Of a DNA stretch of 64,000 nt, positions 34,115 to 44,203 are shown in pieces (positions within the stretch are counted from its first letter, which is position 1; the number at the start of each line of letters is the position of its first letter). Below the pieces are notes generated by a model. It was given only the letters and a program-made list of their open reading frames with translations, was not told where the DNA came from and made no database searches. The stretch is from Cyclina sinensis (taxonomy: Eukaryota; Mollusca; Bivalvia; Venerida; Veneridae), in NCBI GenBank assembly GCA_012932295.1, contig JAAONU010000016.1, positions 32,086,893-32,150,892 on the forward strand. The letters run 5' to 3'. The position numbers and the translations under genes were made by a program.

Positions 34115-35202
34115 TTAAAAGGCTTTAATGACTGCCGAGTCCTTATTGTCTGCAAATCTGGAATGTAGACTGGTAACCATGGATTCAACAAATTTTTCAC
34201 AGACAGATGAGGCAACAAGTCTCTGTTCAGCAGAGTCACGGATAGTATGTGACTGGAATTCCAAAATGTAAAGACCAATAGCATGAGAGAGAGAGAGAGA
34301 GAGAGAGAGGGGTACCATTCTTGTTCTTGTTCCTATATGGAGTGGCTCCACCATAGTTGAGATCTTTCTTCTGATACATCTTTGACACAATAGCAAGTGG
34401 CTTATGATCATCAGAAACAAAGTGAACAACATACAGGAAGTTTCATGTAGCAACAGGTTTGTATAAAGCAAGAGCTTTAGCACAGTCCTCTTCAAGAAAG
34501 GAGATTGGAGAAATGTTTGACCAATGCACTTACTGCCTCTCAACAACTAAGCCATCTGGTATGGAACACCTCCTGAAAATTAAAAGAATGTTTCATTAAG
34601 ACAGACTGGATAGCAGAGAGAGTAGACCAGGTCCTGTTTTTATCAGACAGATGGAAGTATTTGGAGACAGAGTTGAGGATCTCCTGAAACTTAACAAGGT
34701 AAGGTATGTAGTCAGCACTACTGCTGCAGCTAAGAGCAAGACAGTGGTCTATACAGTAAGAAGCCAAAAGTTCTGGAATAGCTAGCTTGAAACAGGTCAC
34801 CACATCACTTTCTGAACCTACCATCACAGCAGCACCATCTGTGCAAACACCACAAAGATTGTAAAGATCAAGGCCTTTCTCAGAAAGCAGATGCAGAACT
34901 TTGGAATAAATGGCATCTGCACTGACCCTTTAAAGTGAAGCAACTGACAAATAACATATTTTAATAGATACATTTTCAGCAATGTCACTATCAAGCAAAC
35001 GTATATACTCAATTAGATTCTGCTGCACTGAAATGTCTGTACACTTATCAAACGTAAGTGAATATTTAGGAAATTTCTGTAGATCCTTTGTCAAGTCTTC
35101 ATGCAGCACATTAGCAAGAGCCTCTTGAAATATGCCAATACTTGTGTGGTGTTCATACATGGTATGGGATTCAACTCTCAAATCCTTCAACTGTGTTACG
35201 CC
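34115..35202 (-). pseudogene. hAT-superfamily transposase-like pseudogene (ZNF862/KIAA1586-like)
   Basis: Minus strand. A real-looking acceptor TTTTCTTTACAG precedes 35202. The protein then reads LANVLHEDLTKDLQKFPKYS, then LTFDKCTDISVQQNLIEYIR (the D-x-x-TDIS block before the catalytic core), then after a frameshift near 34934 GVCTDGAAVMVG, CIDHCLALSC, and VFHTRWLS (the conserved R-W-L-S). After a further shift come EEDCAKALALYKPV and VSKMYQKKD. A (GA)n run (34284-34310) sits in the coding part. The last piece reads VTSLHSRFADNKDSAVIKAF and ends TAA (34115-34117). The CTDGA, HC-A and RWLS order is typical of domesticated or mobile hAT proteins with a DUF4371-type fold. At least three frameshifts make it non-functional. 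The zinc-finger N-terminus is not found upstream. Confidence 0.8.
34284..34310. repeat. (GA)n microsatellite inside the hAT pseudogene
   Basis: About 13 GA repeats interrupting the C-terminal half of the transposase remnant. It adds Ser-Leu dipeptides in the minus-strand frame. Confidence 0.95.
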
Positions 35203-35387
35203 CTGTAAAGAAAACAAATATTATCGTTTACACACCAAAGTGGAAAAACAATTGAATTGTCTCTTATTCTTAAACTGAAACTTTGGCATTGGCCATGTTG
35301 ACTATGCAAGCAGCACAGCAAAGTGCAATGAGCACGAGTGAGTTTGCTGTTACTGCTGCCCTCGGAAATGTGTTTGGTTCATGTTTA

Positions 35388-35645
35388 TTGGGGTTTAGCG
35401 CCAGTTTTAACAGCTGTGATCATATCCCTGTAGTCAGTCCACCTAACAAGTGTTCCTGGGTATCTAACCAGTTTACTAACCAATTTCTCTGCAAAAGACT
35501 GACTACTTCCTCACTTGCTTCAAAGGTGAGGGACAAATGATCTATAGATGCATTGTATGAGATCAACTATCATGTAGAAATTTTGCCGGCCCTCATGGGG
35601 ATCGAACCGTGAACTTCAGTACTGTGTACTTTGCACCCCAACATG
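35388..35645 (-). mobile_element. tRNA-derived SINE, degenerate
   Basis: On the minus strand a pol III B-box GGTTCGATCC is at 35599-35608 within a tRNA-like head. The body follows down to GGGGTTTAGCGCC on the plus strand (35391-35403), with AAGTGTTCCTGGGTAT and GAGGGACAAATGA words. This order matches the widespread bivalve SINE with a GGGTTTAACGCC terminus as I remember it. It lies upstream of the hAT remnant. The 85-codon plus-strand frame here is a by-product. Confidence 0.75.
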
Positions 35646-35835
35646 ACCTGGCAAATGAAAGAGTTCCTGAGCTGAACTTTCTATGTATGAAACAGGTATG
35701 TATTAACCAGTTAACAGTGTCTTTTCAAACTGTTTGAACATTCTGAGCATAAAGTTTTTAGTAAAATACATTTTCTGCCACAATTTCAATCAATTATTCA
35801 ATTTAATTTTGCTTTCCTATCTTTGTCCAAAGAAT

Positions 35836-36118
35836 AACAAGAGCCATGTTGACATGGCCATCCCCCGCAAAATATGTTTGCTTAGTTATCATTTTATCAC
35901 GTCTCTTTTCCAGTTATGCTATGGACAAAAATTTAGCATGAAAAATAACAAAGGGCAATCACTCAAAAATTATAAAGGTAGAGTTATTCTTGTGCACTGC
36001 ACTCCTCTTCAATGTGATCTATCCACTTATGAAGTTTCAAGTTGATATCTCATATACTTTTCAAGTTATGTTACGGACAAAAATTATGCATGAAAAATAA
36101 CAAAGGGCAATCACTCAA
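35836..36118 (+). mobile_element. GGCAATCACTC-core element, truncated
   Basis: Head AACAAGAGCCATGTTGACAT followed by GGCCATCCCCC; the inverted repeat is GCCATG/CATGGC. Two copies of the core also seen at 25951-26310 follow (TTAGCATGAAAAATAACAAA). It is cut where the family A head begins at 36118. Confidence 0.75.
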
Positions 36119-37141
36119 CCAGAAGGCCATGATGGCCCTGGATGGCTAACCTGAATACTTTGCCTTTGGGTCTGCTGTTGAGCAAACATCAGAAACTTTT
36201 TTTAATGTTCTCCCTATATAAATCCATATGAATTCAATAGACCCCCAGGGTAGAACCAATTTTCACACAAGGGGCATAATTTAATTAAGTAGAGAACCTC
36301 TAGCTGATGAAATATGCAAAATATCTAAGTTCTAGGCCGTGTAGGTTCAGACAAGAAGATTTTTTAAGTCTTCCAATTATAAGCCTAAGAACAATCAATT
36401 GACCCCCAGGGCTGGGCATTTATTACCACAGGGGCTTAATATGAACAATCTTGGTAGAGGATTCCTAGCTGATGTTCCATGCAAAAATCTTAGCTCTTGG
36501 CTTTGTGGTTTCAAACTTGGTACAGGTCCACTAGACAATGCTACATACCAAATCTTAAGGCTCAGGCCCTTGTCGTTTCAGACAAGAAGATTTTCAAAGT
36601 TTTCCCTATGTAAAAAAATTGACTCCCGGGGTGGGGCCAAATTTTTAACTCCAGGGGTATAATTTGAACAAACCTGATTGAGGTCCACTAGACAATGCTA
36701 CATATCAAATCTTAAGGCTCAGGGCCTTGTCGTTTCAGACAAGAAAATTTTAAAAGTTTCTCTATATAAGCCTATGTAAAATCAATTGACCCCGGGGCAG
36801 GGCCAAATTTGACCCCAAGGGCATAATTTGAACAAACTTGGTAGAGGTCCACTAGACAATACTGCATACCAAATCTTAAGGCTCAAGGCCTTGTGGCTTC
36901 AGACAAAAAAATTTACAAAGTTTTTCCTTTCAGTTGCCATAGCAACCAGAGTTCTTGATGGAATTGAATTCTTTGAACAACTTTGGTAGAGCTTCATACA
37001 AGAAATATCCCAGGCATGTTTTGTCAATGTTGGCTGAGCGGTTTTGGAGGAGAAGTCGATCAAGTCAAATTGTTGACGACACACGCCAGACAATCAACGA
37101 TCCCAAAAGCTCACCCTGAGCAGTGCTCAGCTGAGCTAAAA
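36118..37141 (+). mobile_element. Family A element with head and tail
   Basis: Slightly decayed head (CCAGAAGGCCATGATGGCCC), about four 165-bp cores (GGTAGAGGTCCACTAGACAA, TTCAGACAAGAAG), the 3' module (GCCATAGCAACCAGAGTTCT) and the tail TGAGCAGTGCTCAGCTGAGC ending in AAAAA. The microsatellite is reduced to GACGACACACGCC. Confidence 0.8.
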
Positions 37142-37492
37142 AGGTGCATAACTCTGTCACTTGTGACCTTCAACTACAGATTTTGGCATCATCATGACCA
37201 TTTTGTCGTAAGCAATATAATTTGAAAGTTTGATTAGGAAATGTTAAGAAATGGCAAAGTTATTGCCAATGTTAAGTTTTCATGACAAAATCCAAGTACA
37301 AAAACGGACATAACTCTGTCAAATATGACCTTGACCTAAAGATTCTGGCATCATCCCGACCCTGTTGTCATAAGCAATACAATTTGAAAGTTTGGTGAGG
37401 AAATGTTTAGAAATGGCAAAGTTATAGCCAACGTTAAGTTTTCATGACGGACCAACAGACAAAGCCGTTCCTTCGAAAGGGAGACACAAAAA
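37141..37492 (+). mobile_element. Family D fragment, opposite orientation to 13364-13870
   Basis: Two cores (GAAATGGCAAAGTTATNGCC, TATGACCTTGACC) followed by GACGGACCAACAGACAAAGC and the tail TTCCTTCGAAAGGGAGACAC. Directly abuts the family A tail. Confidence 0.75.
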
Positions 37493-37568
37493 GCATCGAA
37501 CTTAAGTTTGATGTGTAGATAGTGTTTTGTGAAAGTTTGATATCATTTGAACACTGCAATTTAAAAAC

Positions 37569-38035
37569 AACTAGAACTATCACTAAAGATGATTAATACC
37601 CCCACATGGGTGCTGGAACTGGAAAGCTTAGAATCATTGACATAAAGTGACATAAGAAACATGGAAATATATATATATATTTTATATTTAATAATATTGT
37701 ATATAGAGAAAACAACTAGAACTGCCACTGTCATGGTGTGAATACCCCTGCACATAGGGGTGATTTACTGGTCAAGACCAACCTCCACACCAAATATGAA
37801 GACTGTGCGTCAAAGGATTCTTTAGTTATTGTGCAGAAAAGCTTTTTGTAGTCAAGGCCCCTGTGACCTTGACCTTTGATCCGTTGACCTCAAAATCAAT
37901 AGGGGTCATCTACTGGCCATGACCAACCTCTAGACCAAGTAAGATGACTGTGGCTCAAAGGATTCTTAAGTTATTGGGCGGACAAGGAAATACTGACTTT
38001 GTTGTGCGGGGGTATAACTACTGGTAGACCATTGA
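37569..38035 (+). mobile_element. Two nested AACTAGA-headed elements
   Basis: A first head at 37569 (AACTAGAACTATCACTAAAG, then ATACCCCCAC) is interrupted. After a (TA)n patch (37667-37690) a second head starts at 37714 (AACTAGAACTGCCACTGTCA). It leads into two cores of about 145 bp (GACCTTTGATCCGTTGACCT, AATAGGGGTCATCTACTGG) and a remnant tail GGGCGGACAAGG / GTGCGGGGGTATAA. This is the family N core, as at 44204. Confidence 0.7.
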
Positions 38036-38290
38036 ATTGTATGACTGAGGATAAGGGAACTGGCAGAGCAGTCTGACATAAGTACCATACATAGGATACT
38101 GACAGACAATCTAAAAATGTCTAAGGTAATTCTAATATATCATATAAATACTTCTGATCTGTTACCAATAATTACTGATATAATGTTTTTATTAAATAAA
38201 CTGAACCTATAAAAAAAAGTTTAACATGTGTTGAACATCAACAGCGTATCGCTTTCATGAGAGTTTCTAAGTGATGTATTATGAAACACA
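38036..38290. other. Short unique stretch
   Basis: No feature recognised between two family N elements. Confidence 0.5.
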
Positions 38291-38293
38291 TTA

Positions 38294-38760
38294 AACAAGA
38301 AATGTTTGTAAAACAAACATGCCCCCAAAGCAGCACCTAATTGCTTGTGGTTCGGCCAAAGCGTTCTCTAGTTATTGATCAGAAACCGTTTTTAGGATCA
38401 AAGTCCCTATGGCCTTGACCTTTGACCTAATGACCTCAAAATCAATAGGGGTCATCTACTGGTGATGACCAACAAGCACACCAAGTTTGGTGAACCTAGG
38501 TCAAAGCGTTCTCTAGTTATTGATCCGAAACCATTTTTAGGATGAAAGTCTCTGTGATCATAACCTTTGACCTAATGTCCTCAAAGTCAATAGGGGTCAT
38601 CTACTGGTGATGACCAACCAGCACACCAAGTTTGGTGAACCTAGGTCAAAGCGTACTCTAGTTATTGATCGGAAACCGTTTTTAGGATGAAGGTCCCTGT
38701 GAGCTTGACCTTTGACCTTATGATCTCAAAATCAATAGGGGTCATCTACTGGTGAATAAA
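38294..38760 (+). mobile_element. Family N element, truncated
   Basis: Head AACAAGAAATGTTTGTAAAA, then CAAACATGCCCCC (inverted repeat ATGTTTGT/ACAAACAT). Three cores of about 147 bp follow (GACCTTTGACCTAATGACCT, GTTCTCTAGTTATTGATC). The tail is missing. Confidence 0.8.
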
Positions 38761-38792
38761 CAGGAATTTTTGTCACCAAGCCTAGTTGTGCA

Positions 38793-38945
38793 TATCGTTA
38801 GGAGATTCCGCTCGATTTATGACCAGCAATGGTCTGAACAAATTTTTCAACAACTGGTTCATCGCCATCAACCATGTAGAGTGCGAGGGACATTATTTTG
38901 ACAAAAAATGAACAGATACTTGTCTGCCACACATGATACTTATTC
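38793..38945 (-). pseudogene. Possible coding remnant, minus strand
   Basis: Open minus-strand frame of about 50 codons ending in a natural TAA, with LALYMVDGDEPVVEKFVQTI and AGHKSSGIS. The C-terminal part is protein-like and rather CpG-rich compared with the flanks. There is no clear acceptor upstream and no family match. It could be a 3' exon fragment or chance. Confidence 0.22.
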
Positions 38946-39234
38946 AGAAGACAACAAAGTCAGACATCAAGAAATCAACACTGAAGTGTGCCGGGTTAAC
39001 CGTAATCGCCATTTATATTGTGTGTAGTTATTTAAAAATTTTTTTTTCCATATTTTGTAAGAACAAGCTGGACATATTTCTATCACATTGATACATGATA
39101 CCTTGCACTATATAACAGTTACAGCAAATTTAAAGTCTACATTATTTTTTATCATCCCTCGTACACAGTATAGACTGAAGGATGACACTGGTTTATAATT
39201 CACATAGCACAGCAAACGGCAAAGTTTGAAAAGC

Positions 39235-39510
39235 TTACAGGCAGGCAAACTTATGTGCCCAGTTTACTGTTGCAGATGTACAAATTACAATGTTCAGGAT
39301 GTCTGAGCCTTTGTGTATCAGCTTAAGCTTTACTGGACTTTCAAAGACTATGCTTTCTAGGTCTGTATTGTCACCAACTGTAGTGGTCAGGAGTAGTTCA
39401 GCAGGCACTGTAATCACATCTTTATTATCTATTAGCAGCTCCACACCCCCACCCTGTACACAAACTCCAATAACTACTAGAGTTCTCTCCTCTTGGATGG
39501 CTTCTGTCTT
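39235..39510 (-). CDS. Probable terminal coding exon of an unidentified gene
   Basis: A strong acceptor (GCATTCCTATTTGCAG on the minus strand) precedes a 92-codon phase-0 frame to TAA at 39235-39237. It reads KTEAIQEERTLVVIGVCVQG, ELLIDNKDVITVPAELLLTT, NTDLESIVFESPVKLKLIHK and GSDILNIVICTSATVNWAHK. Hydrophobic-charged alternation looks like beta-rich folded protein. No family is recognised and no membrane helix is seen. A possible donor CTTTACAG/GTATAT about 45 bp upstream would leave a very short intron. The exon has no in-frame stop and is not part of any repeat in the window, making it the best candidate here for a piece of a living gene or a low-copy transposon protein. Confidence 0.45.
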   Translation of the reverse strand, partial: KTEAIQEERTLVVIGVCVQGGGVELLIDNKDVITVPAELLLTTTVGDNTDLESIVFESPVKLKLIHKGSDILNIVICTSATVNWAHKFACL

Positions 39511-39611
39511 CTGCAAATAGGAATGCAAATGCTTTCTTAAGTAGGCTACTATATACCTGTAAAGCTACATGATAGTTCCTGTTTGTTATATTAAGTAATT
39601 TCAATATTGCA

Positions 39612-39935
39612 TATCATCCTAAGAATCTATGGGCTAAGGCTAAGGGGTTTATAGATATCAAAATATTTGGAAGAAATGACTGTCTTCAATTCTGTAAGAA
39701 AGTGGTGAACGAAAAATTTGAAAGTTATGTAATTCATGTACTTTCATCAGAACATGAGTTAAATTTTTTTAACAGATTATTTTTAGGAGCAGACTGACAG
39801 ATAAGCCTTCATCACATGACCTAAACATATATGATTATCCGATCCTACCAAAATTAAGTTGTGGACAGTTATTGATTGTACTAAGTAATGGCAGTATGAT
39901 CAGCACCAAATTCATATTCCATTTGAGAAATGACC
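39612..39935 (+). pseudogene. Coding-like stretch with one frameshift
   Basis: The plus strand is open from 39612: HPKNLWAKAKGFIDIKIFGR, then NDCLQFCKKVVNEKFESYVI, SSEHELNFFNRLFLGAD and a stop. A shifted frame continues LTDKPSSHDLNIYDYPILPK and LSCGQLLIVLSNGSMISTKF up to the next element. Two adjoining open pieces with protein-like composition suggest a decayed gene or transposon fragment. No family recognised. Confidence 0.28.
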
Positions 39936-40457
39936 CCCAGGGTGGGGCCAAATTTGACCCCAGAGGTATAGTTTGAACAACTTAGTAGAGGTCTACTAGA
40001 CAATGATACATACCAAATCTTAAGGCTCAGGGCCTTGTGGTTTCAGACAAGAAGATTTTCAAAGTTTTCCTAAATAAGCCTATGTAAAATCAATTGACCC
40101 CTGGGGTGGGGCAAAATTGGAACCCAAAGGTATAATTTGAACAGACTTGGTAGAGGTCCACTAGACAATGCTACATACCAAATCCTAAGGCTCAGGGCCT
40201 TGTGGTTTCAGACAAGAAGATTTTCAAATTTTTTCCTTTCTCTTCGCAACCAGAGTTCTTGATGGAATTCGATTCTTTGAACAACTTCAGTAGAGCTTCA
40301 TGCAAGAAATATCCCAGGCATGTTTTGTCATAGTTTGCTTAGCGGTATAGGAGGAGAAGTCGTCTTAGTCAAATTTTTGATGACGCATGCCGGCACACAC
40401 CAGACAATCAATGATCCCAATACCTCATCCTTGAGTACTTTGTCCTCAGGTGAGCTA
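39935..40457 (+). mobile_element. Family A element lacking its head
   Basis: Two 165-bp cores, the 3' module (TTCGCAACCAGAGTTCTTGA), GATGACGCATGCCGGCACAC and the tail CCTTGAGTACTTTGTCCTCA followed by GGTGAGCTAAAC. The tail runs directly into the next head. Confidence 0.8.
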
Positions 40458-41338
40458 AACAAGAGGGCCATGATGGCCCTGGATCGCTCACCTGAGTACT
40501 TTGCTTGAGGGTCTTCTGTTAAGCAAACATCTGATGCAACATTACATTTTCTAACTGAAGATATTCAAAGATCTCATCCTTTATACACAAAAATCCATGG
40601 GGCAGAGGCAATTTCGTGAAAACAGTTTGTGAGGAGATGGCATTTGAAGCAAAATTTTGAAGAAAACCTATTTTTAGCTCCGCTTGCCATTTTGTTCAAT
40701 GGAGCAGAACCATTTAAGCAATTTTAACGCAGGGGTATGTAAGAAACATTTCTGTGAAATTTGGTGGAAAACCTCCCAACCGTTTAGGAGATGTTGTTTG
40801 AATTTTTTTCTATTTTTAGCTTTTGCAGCCCTTATGTGCAATGAAGCGGAATGGTTTGAGCAATTTTAGGAAAGGGCATTATAAGGAATATTTCTGTCAA
40901 ATTTGGTTTAAAATGGCCAAGTGGTTTTGGAGGAGATGTCATTTGAAGCCAAATATTGATGAAAATCTATTTTTAGCTCTGGCAGCCATTTTGTTCAATG
41001 GAGCGGAACCGTTTTAACAATTTGAATAGAGGGCTATGTAAGGAACATTTCTGTGAAATTTGATGGAAAATCTCTCAACCGTTTAGGAGGAGATGTTGTT
41101 TGAATTTATTTTTTTAGCTTTTGCAGCCCATATGTGCAATGGAGCGGAACGGTTTGAGCAATTTTAGGAAAGGGCAATATAAGGAACATTTCTGTAAAGT
41201 TTGGTTAAAAATAGCTTTGGGGTTTAGGAGGAGATGTCATTTCAAGTAAAATGTTGACGACGGACCGACCGACCGACGCCAGACACAGGGTGATCACAAT
41301 AGCTTCACCCTGAGCATTTGCTCAGTTGAGCTAAAAAG
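40458..41338 (+). mobile_element. Family A-headed element with a different core
   Basis: Head AACAAGAGGGCCATGATGGC and CTGGATCGCTCACCTGAG. The cores, of about 150 bp, read TTTTGTTCAATGGAGCGGAA, AACATTTCTGTGAAATTTG and GTTTAGGAGGAGATGT. The end has GACGGACCGACCGACCGACG (41260-41279) and the tail CACCCTGAGCATTTGCTCAG followed by TTGAGCTAAAAA. Confidence 0.85.
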
Positions 41339-41357
41339 TACATGTATCTATCTTCAA

Positions 41358-44117
41358 AACAAGAGGGCCATCATGGCCCTATATCACTCACCTGAGTATG
41401 ACTGCTTTTAACAAAGTTGTTATGGACCTGGTTTATTAACCCCAGATGGCCCATATTTGAACTTGACCATCAAATTATCGAAACAACCTTTCTGACAAAT
41501 TTCCTGGTTATTTAGACTGAAAATGTTACCTCTAGCATGTTTACAAGGTTTTTCCATATTTAGGCTCTGTGATCTACATTTTGACCCCAGATGACCCATA
41601 ATTGAACTTGAGCTAGAAATCATCAAAACAATTTTTCTGACAAATTTCAAGTATATCTGGACTGAAAATGTAAACTCTCCAGTGTTAACAAGGTTTTTCC
41701 ATATTTGGGCTCTATGACCTAGTTTTTAATCCAAGATGACCCATATTCAAATCTGAGCTAGAAATCATCGAAACAACCTTTCTGACAAATTTCAGGGTTA
41801 TCTGGACTGAAAATGTTACCACTAGAGTGTTAACAAGGTTTTTCTATTTTTGGGCTTTGTGACCAAGTTTTTGACCCCAGATGACCCATATTTGAAACTG
41901 AGGTAGAAATCATGGAAACAACCTTTCTGACAAATTTCCAGGACATTTGGACTGAAAATGTAACCTCTGCAGTGTTAACAAGGTTTTTTTCCATATTTGG
42001 GCTCTGTGACCTAGTTTTTGATACCAGATGACCCATATTCAAACCTGAGCTAGAAATCATTGTAACAACCTTTCTGACAAATTTCAGGGTTATCTGGACT
42101 GAAAATGTTACCACTAGAGTGTTAACAAGGTTTTTTCTATTTTTGGGCTTTGTGCCCAAGTTTGTGACCCCAGATGACCCATATATGAAACTGAGGTAGA
42201 AATCATGGAAACAACCTGTCTGACAAATTTCCAGGACATCTGGACTGAAAATGTTAAGTCTAGATTGTTAACAAGGTTTTTCTATTTTTGGGTTCGGTGA
42301 CCTAGTTTTTGATCCAAGATGACCCATATTCAAACCTGAGCTAGAAATCATTGTAACAACCTTTTTTGACAAATTTCAGGTTTATCTGGGCTGAAAATGT
42401 TACCACTAGATTGTTAACAAGGTTTTTCTATTTTTGGGCTTTGTGACCAAGTTTTTGACCCCAGATGACCCATATTCAAACCTGAGGTAGAAATCATGGA
42501 AACAACCTTTCTGACAAATTTCAAGGACATTTGGCCTGAAAAAGTAGCCTATAGAGTGTTAACAAGGTTTTTCTATTTTTGGGCTCTGTGACCTAGTTTT
42601 TGACCAAAGATGACCCATATTAGTACTTTAGCTAGAAATCATGGAAACAACCTTTCTGACAAATTATCAGATTATTTGGACTGAAAATGTTACCACTAGA
42701 GTGTTAAGAAGGTTATTTTGTTTTTATATGCCCAAATGGGGCATATTATGTTATGGTCAAGGCCATCTGTCTGTCCGTCCATTAGCAATTTGGTTTCTGG
42801 AGGATAACTTGAGTACTCTTTGGCCTACAGTCTTCCTTCATGTGAATATTGCACACATTGAGTGAATGACCCCTATTGATTTTGTAGTCAGTAGCTCAAA
42901 GGTCAAGGTCACATAGACCTTACCATTGAAAACCATTTCAGCCATGTAACTTGACAATCATTTTTTATGGAGACTTCAAACTTAATATCATGATTGCACA
43001 CACTGAGTGGACGGCCCCTTTACATTTTGGGATCAGTATGTCAAAGGTCAAGGTCACAGTGACCTAAATGGTTAGAATCATATACACTCTGAAACTCAAC
43101 AACCATTTGTCATATAAATTTCAAAATTCATATAATGGTTGCACACATTAAGTGAATGACTCCTATTGATTTTGGGCCCAGTAGGTAAAGGGCAAGGTCA
43201 CATAGACCTTAACACTGAAAATCATTTCAGCCATGTAACTTGACAATCATTTGTTGTAGAGACTTCAAACTTTATATCATGATTGAACACATTGAGTGGA
43301 TGACCCCTATACATTCTGTGGTCAGTGTGTCAAAGGTCAGGGTCACAGTGACCTAAATGTTTAAAATCATTTACACTCTATAACTCAGCAACCATTTTTC
43401 TTAGAGACTTCAAAATTCATATAATCGCTGCACACTTTGAGTGAATGACCCTACTGATTTTGAGGTCAGTAGGTCAAAGGTCAAAACATTTAAAATTTAA
43501 AGAAAATCATTTAATTTTAAAGCTTAAGATTTCCTCCCTTATATCACAAATGCATCATACTTAAAAAAAAACACCTTTCCGGCATATAATGCTCCACCCA
43601 GCGGTGCTCTTGTTAGGCTCTGTGACCTAGTTTTTGACCCCAGATTACCCATATTCGAACTTGAGCCAGAAATCATCAAAACAACTTTTCTGACAATATT
43701 CCAGTATATTTGGGCTGACAATGTAACCTCTAGAGTGTTAACAAGGTTTTCCCATATTTCAGCTCTATAACTTGATTTTGACCCCAGATGACCCAAATTC
43801 GAACTTGAGCTAGAAATCATGGAAACAACCTTTCTGACAAATTTGCAGGACATTTGGACTGAACAAGTAGTCTCCAGAGTGTTAACAAGGTTTTTCTATT
43901 TTTGGGCCATGTGAACTAGTATTTCATCCTAGATAACCCATGTTCGAACTTCTACGAGTAATCACTGGGGTAAACATCCTGACTAAGTTTCCTGACAACT
44001 GAGGCAAAAATGTGACCACTAGAATGTTAACAAACTAAGTGTGGATGTCCAACGGACAACAGATATTGATTGATCCTAATATCTCACCATGAACCTACAG
44101 CTCAAATGGGCTAAAAA
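41358..44117 (+). mobile_element. Family B element (145-bp core), interrupted
   Basis: Head AACAAGAGGGCCATCATGGC. About ten copies of the 145-bp core follow (GTGACCTAGTTTTTGACCCC; GAAACAACCTTTCTGACAAA; TTACCACTAGAGTGTTAACA). The end is GGATGTCCAACGGACAACAG, then ATATCTCACCATGAACCTAC and AGCTCAAATGGGCTAAAAA. Another element on the minus strand is inserted at 42722-43615. Several neighbouring cores pair as near-identical dimers (41790-42130 against 42060-42400). Confidence 0.85.
42722..43615 (-). mobile_element. Nested minus-strand element in the family B array
   Basis: On the minus strand it begins at 43615 with AACAAGAGCACCGCTGGGTG (inverted repeat GCACCGC/GTGGAGC). It contains five or so cores of about 145 bp (plus-strand words GGTCAAGGTCACA, TTGAGTGAATGACCCCTATT, CAACCATTTNTCATA). 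It ends at the hairpin TATGCCCAAATGGGGCATA (42727-42745), preceded on the plus strand by the GTCTGTCCGTCC microsatellite near 42770. The host core is split between GGTTATTTTG and AGGCTCTGTGACC. Confidence 0.8.
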
Positions 44118-44119
44118 GT

Positions 44120-44203
44120 AACTAGAGCTATCACTAATGTGATGAATACCCCCACAAGACTGCTTCGGAACTGAGGAAATTATTAGTAACAGAAATCTTT
44201 GTA
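44120..44203 (+). mobile_element. Orphan AACTAGA head
   Basis: AACTAGAGCTATCACTAATG followed by TGATGAATACCCCCAC (inverted repeat ATCAC/GTGAT), with no core before the next head. Similar heads are at 37569 and, decayed, at 56381. Confidence 0.65.

Noticed and set aside
34115..35202. Functional hAT gene
   Set aside because: At least three frameshifts and a microsatellite expansion break the frame.
35580..35645. A tRNA gene at the B-box
   Set aside because: The B-box is there, but the A-box and cloverleaf are degraded and the sequence continues into a SINE body.
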